Assembly (NCBI RefSeq): GCF_042646425.1
Contig: NZ_JBHRTR010000027.1
Span: 106,584 to 170,583 of the forward strand
DNA from: Marinibaculum pumilum
GTDB lineage: Bacteria > Pseudomonadota > Alphaproteobacteria > Ferrovibrionales > Ferrovibrionaceae
Direction: 5' to 3'
DNA length: 64,000 bases
Position 1 is the stretch's first letter. Every line of letters starts with the position of its first letter. The position numbers were made by a program, and so were the translations under genes. Under the pieces are notes generated by a model. It had not been told where the DNA came from, searched no databases, and worked only from the letters and a program-made list of their open reading frames with translations. Positions 9,207 through 18,448 of this stretch are shown here, piece by piece.

Positions 9207-10501
9207 AGCGAACCGCAGATCACCACCCTGGCGTCCGGTGTGGTGGCGGCAAGCCGCGTCAGCGCCCCGGCCACCCCGTCGACCGGCTGCGCCGCGGCAA
9301 AGCCCTGGGTCAGGGCCGTCCCGGCCAGGTCCTGCGGCGGCCAGCAGCTTTCGCCCGGGATCGGCACGGCCAGAAGGCCGGCGGCCCGGGCGGCAAGCGG
9401 CGCCAGATAGGCACCGGCATCCTTGTTCGGCTTCATCCCGACGACCAGCCAGAGCGGCCTGTCGTCGGCCGGCAGTGCCGCCAGCGCCTCCGCCAGCACG
9501 ACACCGGCTGCCGGATTGTGGCCGCCGTCCAGCCAGACCTCTGCCGCCGGCAGGGCCGGGCAGTCCACCCGCTGCATGCGGCCGGGCCAGACCGCCGCGG
9601 CGAGCCCCGCGGCGATCGCCGCGGGCGCGAAACGGGGCAGGTCGCGCGGCACCGCCACCGGGTCGCGCCCGGTATTGTCCAGCCGTCGCGGCCCGCGGCC
9701 GAAGGCACGGGCGGCCGCGACGGCGACACCGGCATTGACCGCCTGGTGCGGCCCGGTCAGCGCGGGGAGCGGCAGGGCCAGGCGCGTGCCGTCCACCAGG
9801 TCCCGCCAGACCAGACCGTCCGCCTGCCGCGCCACATCCCAGTCGCGCCCGCCGCATTCCGCCTGGATGCCCAGCGCATCCGCCCGGGCGTCGATCACCG
9901 TCTGCACTTCCGGCACCTGCGGCGCGCAGACCGCGGCGGCGCCGGGCTTCAGGATCGCCGCCTTCTCCGCCGCGATCCCGGCCAGGTCGCTGCCCAGGAA
10001 GTCCTGATGGTCGAGGGAGATCGAGGTCAGCACGGTGACCGTCGGGTCCGGCACGACATTGGTCGCGTCCAGCCGGCCGCCCAGGCCGGTCTCCAGGATC
10101 AGCAGGTCGGCCGGCACCTCCGAAAAGGCCAGGAAGGCGGAAGCGGTGGTGGCCTCGAAGAAGGTGATCGGCGCGCCGTCATTGGCCGCTTCCGTCCGCT
10201 GCAGCACATCCAGCAGGGCCGCATCGTCGATCGGGGTGCCACGCAGCACGATGCGCTCGTTGAAGCGGACGAGGTGCGGCGAGACATAGGCATGGGCCGC
10301 CAGGCCCTGTGCCGCCGCCATCGCGGACAGATTGGCCAGGACCGAGCCCTTGCCGTTGGTGCCGGCGATGTGGATCACGGGCGGCAGCGCCAGATGCGGA
10401 CGGCCCAGGGCGTCCAGCAGGCGCTCCATGCGCCCCAGCGACAGGTCGATCAGCTTCGGGTGCAGCCGGGTGAAGGCCGCGAGCATCCGGTCGATGCTCA
10501 C
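9131..10501 (-). CDS. folC: Bifunctional folylpolyglutamate synthase/dihydrofolate synthase
   Basis: A 456-residue Mur-ligase-family enzyme. The P-loop HIAGTNGKGSV lies near residue 45, with SPHLVRFNERI and later LDGGHNPAA, all FolC hallmarks. It adds glutamate to dihydropteroate and further glutamates to reduced folates in the cytoplasm. The GTG start at 10501 overlaps the accD stop (GTGA); an ATG five codons in (10486) is an alternative. The C-terminus runs about a dozen residues past the usual end and its coding sequence overlaps the convergent TPR gene by 76 bp. Last gene of the trpF-trpB-trpA-accD-folC group. Confidence 0.93.
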   Translation of the reverse strand: MSIDRMLAAFTRLHPKLIDLSLGRMERLLDALGRPHLALPPVIHIAGTNGKGSVLANLSAMAAAQGLAAHAYVSPHLVRFNERIVLRGTPIDDAALLDVLQRTEAANDGAPITFFEATTASAFLAFSEVPADLLILETGLGGRLDATNVVPDPTVTVLTSISLDHQDFLGSDLAGIAAEKAAILKPGAAAVCAPQVPEVQTVIDARADALGIQAECGGRDWDVARQADGLVWRDLVDGTRLALPLPALTGPHQAVNAGVAVAAARAFGRGPRRLDNTGRDPVAVPRDLPRFAPAAIAAGLAAAVWPGRMQRVDCPALPAAEVWLDGGHNPAAGVVLAEALAALPADDRPLWLVVGMKPNKDAGAYLAPLAARAAGLLAVPIPGESCWPPQDLAGTALTQGFAAAQPVDGVAGALTRLAATTPDARVVICGSLYLVGAVLAESVVVPIRSRSAAAAR

Positions 10502-11703
10502 CCCTTGCGGTCTTCCTTCCCGGCGGCCCGGCCGCCATTGGCCTTCGGCGCCTCGCCGCCTTCCGGCGGCCCGCCTTCGGCCGGCCCGTCCTTCGGCGCC
10601 GCCTTCTTGGCCCCCGCTGCGGCATCTGCACCGGCCGGCGCCGCGCCGCCCTCTGCCGGCAGCGCCGGGATGTCGAGTTCCGCATCGGCGGGCTGCTTGC
10701 GCTCCCCGGCCAGCCCGACCACGGTCATGGCCTCGTCGGCCTCGACCGTCTGCAGGCCGGCCTTCTCCTTCTTGCCCGGTCCGGCGGCCGCCTTGCCTTT
10801 CGGCGCGGGCGCCTTGCCGGCCTTTGCCGGTGCGGCTGCATCCTCCGCCGGCCGCTCCGGCTGGCACAGATGGTCGAGCAGCAGCGCCAGCCGCTCCTTC
10901 AGGGCGTGGCGATGCACAACCATGTCGACCATGCCGTGGTCCAGCAGGAACTCCGCGCGCTGGAAGCCTTCCGGCAGGTCCTCGCGGATGGTCTGCTGGA
11001 TCACCCGTGCGCCGGCAAAGCCGATCAGGGCGCCGGGCTCGGCGATGTTCACATCGCCCAGCATCGCGAAAGAGGCGGTGACCCCGCCGGTCGTCGGGTC
11101 GGTCAGGACCACCAGATAGGGCAGGCCCGCCTCCCGCACCTGCTGCACGGCCAGCACCGTGCGCGGCATCTGGATCAGCGACAGGATGCTTTCCTGCATG
11201 CGGGCGCCGCCCGCCGCCGGAAACACGATCAGCGGCGCGCGGATCGCCACCGCCCGGTCGGCTGCGGTCAGCAGGGCCTGGCCGACGGCCCGGCCCATGG
11301 AGCCGGCCATGAAGGCGAAGTTCTGCACCGCCACGATGCAGGTGCGGCCGCCGATCCGGCCCTCCGCCACCACCATCGCCTCCGGCTCGCCGGTATTGTT
11401 CCGGGCGTCGCGGATCCGGTCGACATAGCGGCGGGTATCGCGCCACCGCAGGGGATCCTCGGAGAAGGCCGGCAGGTCAAGCTTCCGCCAGCCGCCGTCG
11501 TCGAACAGCCCCGCGAACCGCTGCTGCGGTGCCAGCCGCAGATGGTGGCCGCAATTGCCGCAGACGTACTGCTGCTCCTCCAGGTCGTTGTTGTAGAGCA
11601 GCGCACCGCAGGAGGTGCATTTCTGCCAGAGATTCTCCGTCGATTCCCGCTTGATCCCCAGGGAGCGGATCTTCGGCAGGACGCTGCGTGTCCACCAGCT
11701 CAT
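10498..11703 (-). CDS. accD: Acetyl-CoA carboxylase carboxyltransferase subunit beta
   Basis: A 401-residue protein. The N-terminal zinc ribbon has Cys29, Cys32, Cys48 and Cys51 (CTSC then CGNC), followed by the crotonase-like carboxyltransferase core (GGARMQESILSL, TDPTTGGVTASFA). With AccA it transfers carboxyl from biotin to acetyl-CoA, the first step of fatty-acid synthesis. The family usually ends near residue 285-300; here about 110 extra residues follow, rich in Ala, Pro, Lys and Glu and of low complexity. The start ATG overlaps the trpA stop (ATGA) and the stop overlaps the folC start, so the three genes are coupled. Confidence 0.95.
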   Translation of the reverse strand: MSWWTRSVLPKIRSLGIKRESTENLWQKCTSCGALLYNNDLEEQQYVCGNCGHHLRLAPQQRFAGLFDDGGWRKLDLPAFSEDPLRWRDTRRYVDRIRDARNNTGEPEAMVVAEGRIGGRTCIVAVQNFAFMAGSMGRAVGQALLTAADRAVAIRAPLIVFPAAGGARMQESILSLIQMPRTVLAVQQVREAGLPYLVVLTDPTTGGVTASFAMLGDVNIAEPGALIGFAGARVIQQTIREDLPEGFQRAEFLLDHGMVDMVVHRHALKERLALLLDHLCQPERPAEDAAAPAKAGKAPAPKGKAAAGPGKKEKAGLQTVEADEAMTVVGLAGERKQPADAELDIPALPAEGGAAPAGADAAAGAKKAAPKDGPAEGGPPEGGEAPKANGGRAAGKEDRKG

Positions 11704-12556
11704 TCCGCTGCACCCTGCGCCGCTGCGCCCTCGGCCCGTGCGGAGCGCACCGCGCCCGCCAGCTCCCGCACCTTGTCGAGGACCGGGGCGACCGGGTCGC
11801 TGCCGGCCTCGAGTGCCTGGCGCACGGCGTCGACCAGCGCGGAGCCCACCACCGCGGCATCGGCGGCCCGGGCCACCGCGGCGGCCTGCGCCGGCTCGCG
11901 GATGCCGAAGCCGACCGCGATCGGCAGCTCGGTATGCTGCCGCAGGCGCCGCACGGCGGCCGCCACGGCGCCGTGGTCCGGCGCCCGCGTGCCGGTGATG
12001 CCGGCGATCGAGACATAGTAGAGGAAGCCGCTGGTGCGCTGCAGGATCGCCGGCAGCCGCGCCTCGTCGGTGGTCGGCGTGGCCAGGCGGATCGGGTCGA
12101 TGCCCGCTTCGAAGGCCGGGATGTTGATCATCGCGTCCTCTTCCGTGGGGGTGTCGACGATGATCAGCCCGTCCACCCCGGCCGCGCTGGCATCCCGGAC
12201 GAAGGCCGGCACGCCATAGCTGAACACGGGATTGGCATAGCCCATCAGGACGATCGGCGTGTCGCCGTCGCCCTCCCGGAAGCGGGCGACCATCTCCAGG
12301 GTGCGCTTCAGGCTGGCGCCGGCGGCCAGGGCCCGCAGGTTGGCCGCCTGCACCGCCGGCCCGTCGGCCATCGGATCGGTGAAGGGCATGCCCAGCTCGA
12401 TGATGTCGGCGCCGGCGCCGGGCAGGCCGCGCAGGATTTCCGCTGAGCGGTCGAGATCGGGATCGCCGGCCGTGACATAGGCGACGAAGCCGGCACGGCC
12501 CTCCGCCTTCAGGGCGGCAAAGCGGCGGGCGATCCGGCGGCTGTCGGGAGCGGCGC

Positions 12557-12560
<4 letters not shown>
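11700..12560 (-). CDS. trpA: Tryptophan synthase alpha chain
   Basis: A 286-residue TIM-barrel protein. The catalytic Glu is in IIELGMPFTDP and the catalytic Asp is in FVAYVTAGDPD. VDGLIIVDTPTEE and later GFGIREPAQ match the family. It cleaves indole-3-glycerol phosphate to indole, which tunnels to TrpB. A GTG start at 12560 is preferred because it overlaps the trpB stop (GTGA) and gives the normal N-terminus SAAPDSRRIARRFAAL; longer in-frame starts would lie inside trpB. Confidence 0.95.
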
Positions 12561-13816
<1,256 letters not shown>

Positions 13817-13931
13817 GCGTTTCGCTTGCCGATGCGGGGTGTATCTCGCATCTCCGGGGCCGAAAGGCAACGGTCCGCCCCTGCCCCCGCCCCTTCCCGG
13901 GGCCCGGCCGGTCCGGCCGCGGCGGCCATGC

Positions 13932-14576
13932 TCAAAGCGCGGCGCAGGCGTCCAGAAAGGCGGCGATCCGGGCTGGATCCTTCACCCCGGGGCTGCGCTC
14001 GACGCCTGAGGAGACATCAACCCCGGCCGCGCCGCTGGCTGCGACGGCCGAAGCGACATTTTCCGCCGTCAGGCCGCCGGACAGCAGCCAGGGGCGCCCG
14101 AACCGCCGCCCTGCCAGCAGCGGCCAGTCGAACGGTTCCCCGTTACCGCCGGGCAACGCGCCGTCGCGGCTGGGCGGCCAAGCGTCGAACAGCAGATGGT
14201 CCACCACCGGCTCGTAGACGGCCGCGCCGTCCAGGTCGGCGGCGTCCTTCACCTTCACCGCCTTCATCACCCTGCGCCCGGTCCGCGCGGCGATCGCTGC
14301 CGCCCGTTCCGGGCTTTCCCGGCCGTGCAGCTGCAGGATCTCCACCGGTGTCCGGGCGACCAGCTCGTCCAGCAGCGCATCGTCGGGATCGACCAGGACG
14401 GCGACCCGGTCGACCCCGGCCGGCACCCGCGCCATCAGCGCCGCCGCCTTCCCCGCCGGCAGGGAGCGCGGGCTGGGGGGGAAGAAGACGAAGCCGACCA
14501 TGCCGGCGCCGCCGGCCAGCGCCGCATCCAGCGATGCCGCATCCTTCAGGCCGCAGATCTTCGCCGTCACCTTCAT
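13932..14576 (-). CDS. trpF: Phosphoribosylanthranilate isomerase
   Basis: A 214-residue TIM barrel starting KVTAKICGLKD, where the Cys is the conserved catalytic base, with LQLHGRESPE and the phosphate-binding LLSGGLTAENV and GVDVSSGVERSPG. It converts N-(5-phosphoribosyl)anthranilate to the carboxyphenylamino-deoxyribulose phosphate of tryptophan synthesis. The start overlaps the pyrF stop by 4 nt (ATGA). Confidence 0.95.
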   Translation of the reverse strand: MKVTAKICGLKDAASLDAALAGGAGMVGFVFFPPSPRSLPAGKAAALMARVPAGVDRVAVLVDPDDALLDELVARTPVEILQLHGRESPERAAAIAARTGRRVMKAVKVKDAADLDGAAVYEPVVDHLLFDAWPPSRDGALPGGNGEPFDWPLLAGRRFGRPWLLSGGLTAENVASAVAASGAAGVDVSSGVERSPGVKDPARIAAFLDACAAL

Positions 14577-15274
14577 GCGGCCGCGCCGACCTCCGCCAGG
14601 ATCGCCCGGGCGGTGGCTTCCGGATCCGCGGCCTGGGTGATCGGCCGGCCGATGACCAGGTCGTCGGCGCCGGCGGCGATCGCCCGCGCCGGCGTCATCA
14701 CCCGCTTCTGGTCGTCCGCAGGGCTGTCCGACAGCCTTATGCCCGGCACCACCAGCCGCGCCCTGGGCGCGGCGGAGCGCAGCTCCGCCACCTCGTGCGG
14801 GGCGCAGACGATGCCGCCGCAGCCCGACGCCAGGGCCAGGTCGGCGAGCCGCCGCACCTGCGGCCCGACCTCGCCCACCACGCCGATCTGCAGCAGGTCG
14901 CCGGCATCGAGGGAGGTCAGCACCGTCACCGCCAGGATCGTGGCGTCGCCGGGGGATTCGGCAGCGGCGGAGGCGGCCGCCTCCAGCATCGCGCCGCCGC
15001 CCGCGGCATGCACCGTCATCACCCGCGGCCGCATCGACCGGCAGGCCGCCCGCACCGCCTGCGCCACGGTGTTGGGGATGTCGTGGTACTTCATGTCCAG
15101 GAACAGCGGCACATCGTCGGGGCAGAGCTTCCGCACCGCTGCCGGGCCGTGGGCCGAAAGGAAGGCCGAGCCCAGCTTCACGCCGCAGCCCGCCCGCGCC
15201 AGGGCGCCCGCCAGCCGCTCGCCCTCTTCCAGGTCGAGGGTGTCGATGGCGCCATAAATGATGTGCTCGCTCAT
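14573..15274 (-). CDS. pyrF: Orotidine 5'-phosphate decarboxylase
   Basis: A 233-residue protein with the decarboxylase motif FLDMKYHDIPNTV, GVKLGSAF near the N-terminus, and VVPGIR and VIGRPITQA for phosphate binding. It makes UMP from OMP in pyrimidine synthesis. The ATG at 15274 gives the family start MSEHIIYGAIDT; the upstream ATG (15319) would overlap a terminator-like hairpin. First gene of the leftward pyrF-trpF-trpB-trpA-accD-folC run. Confidence 0.93.
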   Translation of the reverse strand: MSEHIIYGAIDTLDLEEGERLAGALARAGCGVKLGSAFLSAHGPAAVRKLCPDDVPLFLDMKYHDIPNTVAQAVRAACRSMRPRVMTVHAAGGGAMLEAAASAAAESPGDATILAVTVLTSLDAGDLLQIGVVGEVGPQVRRLADLALASGCGGIVCAPHEVAELRSAAPRARLVVPGIRLSDSPADDQKRVMTPARAIAAGADDLVIGRPITQAADPEATARAILAEVGAAA

Positions 15275-15309
15275 GGGCGCGGTTATAGCACCCCGTCGCA
15301 GGCGAGAAA

Positions 15310-15335
15310 GGCCCGGCACCGAAAAATCCCGGGCC
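15310..15335 (-). terminator. Terminator of the type I secretion operon
   Basis: Reading leftward after the HlyD stop, a 7-bp stem GGCCCGG / CCGGGCC with a 12-nt loop is followed directly by TTTCTC. It separates the secretion operon from pyrF. Confidence 0.55.
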
Positions 15336-15350
15336 CGGCCGGACGCCCCC

Positions 15351-16673
15351 TCAGCCCTCCGTCATGCCGCGCCGCAGGGCGGACCGGAACGGGTCCAGCA
15401 GGTAGTCCAGCATGGTGCGCGGCCGGGTGATGATGGCCGCTTCCACCGGCATGCCGGCGCGCAGTTCGGCCTCCGGCCCCAGCGCGGCGGCGGCATCGCC
15501 GATGTCGATCTGCACCGTATAGAAGGCGGCGCCGCTCTCCGGGTCGGTCGACCGGTCGGCGCCGACCTCCGTCACCCGGCCGGTCAGCCGGTGCTGCGCC
15601 CGCTGCGAGAAGGCGAGCATCTGAAGCTCCGCCTCGGCACCGCCGCGGATCTCGTCGATGTCGGTGGTGGCCACCCGGGCGCGGGCCACCAGGGCCTCGT
15701 TCTCCGGCACCACCTGCATCAGGGCATCGCCCGGCGCCACGGTGCCGCCGACGGTATGCACCTGCCGGTCCAGCACATGGCCGGCCACCGGCGCCCGCAC
15801 CACCAGCCGCTCCATTGCGTCGCTGCGGGCCGCCAGCCGGTGCGCGGTACGGCCCAGGTCGCGCAGCGCCTGCAGCAGGTCGCGTTGCACCGCCTCGGTC
15901 CATTCCTGCTCCAGCCGGTCGCGCTCGGCCTCGATCTCCTCGCCTTCCACCCGGGCCTGGGCGATCTGCGCCTCCGCACCGTCCCGTTCCGCCATCAGGT
16001 CCAGCACCGTGCGCTCGATCTCCCAGCCGCGCTGCTTCGGCGCGACGCTGCGCTTCACCAGGGCGCGCACGCTGTCGGCCTCCTTCTCCAGGCTGGCGAT
16101 CTGGCGGTCCAGATAGTCGCGCTGCCGCTCGCTGCCGGCGATCCGGGCGGAAACCGCGTCGACGCGGGCCCGCAGCACCGCCCGCTGGCTGTCGCGCACC
16201 GCCCGCCGGCGGTCCAGCGCGGCCAGCTCCGCCGCCCAGAACTGGTCCGCCACCGGGTCGCTGCCGGCGGCGGGAAAGCCCGCCGGCCGCGCCGGTGCGG
16301 GGGCATCGTCGCGTGCCGCCTGCAGATGGGCGATGCGGGCGTGCAGGGCCAGACTGTCCTCCTGCAGTTCGCGGTACTCCGCCTCGATATCCGGCGCCCG
16401 CAGGGTGACCAGCGGCGCGCCGGCCTCCACCCGGTCGCCGTCGGCAACATGCAGGACCGCCACGATGCCGCCCTCGCGATGCTGCACCGTCCGGCGCTGG
16501 CCTGCCGGCGCAAGCTCGCCGCTCGCCACCACCGCGCCGGTCAGCGGCACGCTGGCCAGCAGGCCGACCAGGCCGGCCGCCGCCACCGCCACCGCCAGAC
16601 CCAGCCGCGCCGCGCGCCGGCGCAGGCCATGCTCCAGCCCCGCCAGGGGCGCCTCTCCGTCCCGTCCGCTCAT
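15351..16673 (-). CDS. HlyD-family type I secretion membrane-fusion protein
   Basis: A 440-residue adaptor. Residues 1-25 are cytoplasmic, followed by one membrane helix at about 24-46 (LGLAVAVAAAGLVGLLAS). A split biotinyl-lipoyl-like domain follows (HREGGIVAVLHVADGDRVEAG and, later, RAPVAGHVLDRQVHTVGGTVAPGD), with long alpha-helical coiled coils between them (residues 110-300) and a C-terminal beta-barrel domain ending in MLDYLLDPFRSALRR. It bridges the ABC exporter to an outer-membrane TolC. The start overlaps the ABC gene stop (ATGA). No tolC gene is in the window. Confidence 0.9.
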   Translation of the reverse strand: MSGRDGEAPLAGLEHGLRRRAARLGLAVAVAAAGLVGLLASVPLTGAVVASGELAPAGQRRTVQHREGGIVAVLHVADGDRVEAGAPLVTLRAPDIEAEYRELQEDSLALHARIAHLQAARDDAPAPARPAGFPAAGSDPVADQFWAAELAALDRRRAVRDSQRAVLRARVDAVSARIAGSERQRDYLDRQIASLEKEADSVRALVKRSVAPKQRGWEIERTVLDLMAERDGAEAQIAQARVEGEEIEAERDRLEQEWTEAVQRDLLQALRDLGRTAHRLAARSDAMERLVVRAPVAGHVLDRQVHTVGGTVAPGDALMQVVPENEALVARARVATTDIDEIRGGAEAELQMLAFSQRAQHRLTGRVTEVGADRSTDPESGAAFYTVQIDIGDAAAALGPEAELRAGMPVEAAIITRPRTMLDYLLDPFRSALRRGMTEG

Positions 16674-18442
16674 TCCGCCGCAATCCTCGTCGCCGCCACC
16701 TCCGGTGGCGCCAGCTTCGCCCGGCCCGGCTTTGCGGGAACAGCCTTCGGCACGCCTGCCGCCGGCCCCCGGTCCGCGATCCGGCTGGCGCCCCGCATCT
16801 CGATCTGCGCGCGGTCGCGCAGCAGCCGGATCTCCGCGCTGGCCTCCAGCGGCACCGAAGCCGGGTCGGCCGCGGCGAACACCAGCACATGGCTGCCCGC
16901 CTGCGGCCGCAGCAGCGCCGCCACCCTTGCGGCGGTGCCGGGATCCAGCGCCGCGCAGGGCTCGTCCACAATCAGCAGCACCGGCTGCGCGGCCACCGCA
17001 CGCACCAGCCCGGCCAGCCGGGCGATGCCGTCCGGCAGGGGGCCGCCCTGGCTGTCGATCTCCGTCTCCCAGCCCTGCGGCAGGCAGCGCACATACTCGG
17101 CCAGGCCGATCTGCTGCGCCGCCGCCTCCGCCAGGCCGCGGGCCTCGACATCCTCGCCCGCCAGCGACCAGAGCAGCGGTCCGGGCAGGAACTGCGGCCG
17201 CTGGGGTGCGAAGGCGATGCCGCCCGCCGGCAGGCGCGCGGCGGCCTCCGCGGTCAGGCCGCCCAGGCGCACGGCGCCGCCATCGGGCTTCTGCAGGCCG
17301 GCCAGGATCCGGCAGACCGCGCTCTTGCCGGATCCGACCGGCCCGCCGACATGGACGATCGCCCCCATCGGCAGGCTGGCATGCAGGCGCAGGGTCCGCC
17401 CGCGGGCGGCGAGCGGGTCGCGCAGCACCGCATTGTCCAGGGTCAGGGCGGCAAAGCGGTCCATCGGCGGCAGCGCCGCCGCAGCAGTGCCGGCGGCCTC
17501 CGTATCCAGCGACCGGATCTCCGGCTGCCGCAGGCGGCGGACCTCCGGTGCCGCGGCCCGCAGGGTCAGGGCCGCGCGCAGGCCCTGCTCGGTCAGCGAC
17601 AGGCAGCGCCCCATCAGGATGGTGGCGGCGATGATCGCCCCGGCCGTGACCTGGTCCTGGATCGTCAGCCAGGCAGCGAGGCCGAGGCTGCCGCTCTGCG
17701 CCAGCATGCGCACCATGGTGGCACCGCCGCGCAGCGACTGGCCGAGCGCCAGGCGCCCGGTTCCGCCCTCGACCTCCTCCGCCCGCAGGCGGCCATAGCG
17801 GGCCAGGGCACGGACCGCCATCGCCCCCTGGCCGGCAAGCGCGGGCATCGCCTGCAGGGCGGACAGCAGGCCCTCCGACCCACGGCCTTCCAGCCGGCCG
17901 CTGCCGGTTCGCCCCTCCAGAACGATCAGGCCGGCCAGCAGGACGACGGTGCAGAGGGCCAGCAGGGCCAGCAGCGGGTGAATCGCCCAGAGCGCAATCA
18001 GGAACACCAGTAGCCAGGGCGCATCGGCCAGCCGGGTCAGGGTGGTCGGCGCAAGGGCTGCCCGCACCGCCGGCCATCCCGCCGCCGCTGTACCGTCCGG
18101 GGCGCCGCCGGCCCCGCCCTGCCGCAGGCGTGCCGCCCCCAGCAGGCTCTCGCAGAGATGGCCCAGCCGCGCCGCCTGCCCGCCGCGCAGGGCATCGAGC
18201 AGGGCATAGGCCGCCAGCGCCGCCGCCAGGATCAGGCTGAGCAGCAGCAGGGTCTCGCCATGGCCGGTGCGCAGCACACGGTCGAAGACCTGCATCGAGT
18301 AGATCGGTGCCGCCAGCGCCAGCAGGTTGATGCCGGCGCTGACCAGCAGCAGGGCGGCCAGCGGCATCGCCAGCCGGGCCCTGCTGCCGGTCGCACCGGC
18401 TGCGCGGGGTTGGTCGGGCACCATGGAACCTGTCCCGCGCAT
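16670..18442 (-). CDS. Type I secretion ABC exporter (PrtD-like) with degenerate ATPase motifs
   Basis: A 590-residue fused permease/ATPase, the usual PrtD length. The N-terminal half has about six hydrophobic segments starting MPLAALLLVSAGINLLALAAPIY. In the ATPase, Walker A is intact (GPVGSGKS near 368-374), the Q-loop is present (FAPQRPQ, Q about 414) and Walker B is intact (LLIVDEP, D493). The signature LSGGQ is replaced by LPDGI (469-473), and the H-loop, normally a T-H pair, reads VFAAADP with no histidine. Hydrolysis may therefore be impaired or the site asymmetric. It sits 6 nt after the secreted-protein gene and overlaps HlyD, as expected for one operon. Confidence 0.85.
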   Translation of the reverse strand: MRGTGSMVPDQPRAAGATGSRARLAMPLAALLLVSAGINLLALAAPIYSMQVFDRVLRTGHGETLLLLSLILAAALAAYALLDALRGGQAARLGHLCESLLGAARLRQGGAGGAPDGTAAAGWPAVRAALAPTTLTRLADAPWLLVFLIALWAIHPLLALLALCTVVLLAGLIVLEGRTGSGRLEGRGSEGLLSALQAMPALAGQGAMAVRALARYGRLRAEEVEGGTGRLALGQSLRGGATMVRMLAQSGSLGLAAWLTIQDQVTAGAIIAATILMGRCLSLTEQGLRAALTLRAAAPEVRRLRQPEIRSLDTEAAGTAAAALPPMDRFAALTLDNAVLRDPLAARGRTLRLHASLPMGAIVHVGGPVGSGKSAVCRILAGLQKPDGGAVRLGGLTAEAAARLPAGGIAFAPQRPQFLPGPLLWSLAGEDVEARGLAEAAAQQIGLAEYVRCLPQGWETEIDSQGGPLPDGIARLAGLVRAVAAQPVLLIVDEPCAALDPGTAARVAALLRPQAGSHVLVFAAADPASVPLEASAEIRLLRDRAQIEMRGASRIADRGPAAGVPKAVPAKPGRAKLAPPEVAATRIAAE

Positions 18443-18448
18443 CCCGGG

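Noticed and set aside
5799..9857. A 1352-residue minus-strand frame across the TPR gene
   Set aside because: It spans parts of three real genes and has no domain; the plus-strand TPR periodicity is unambiguous.
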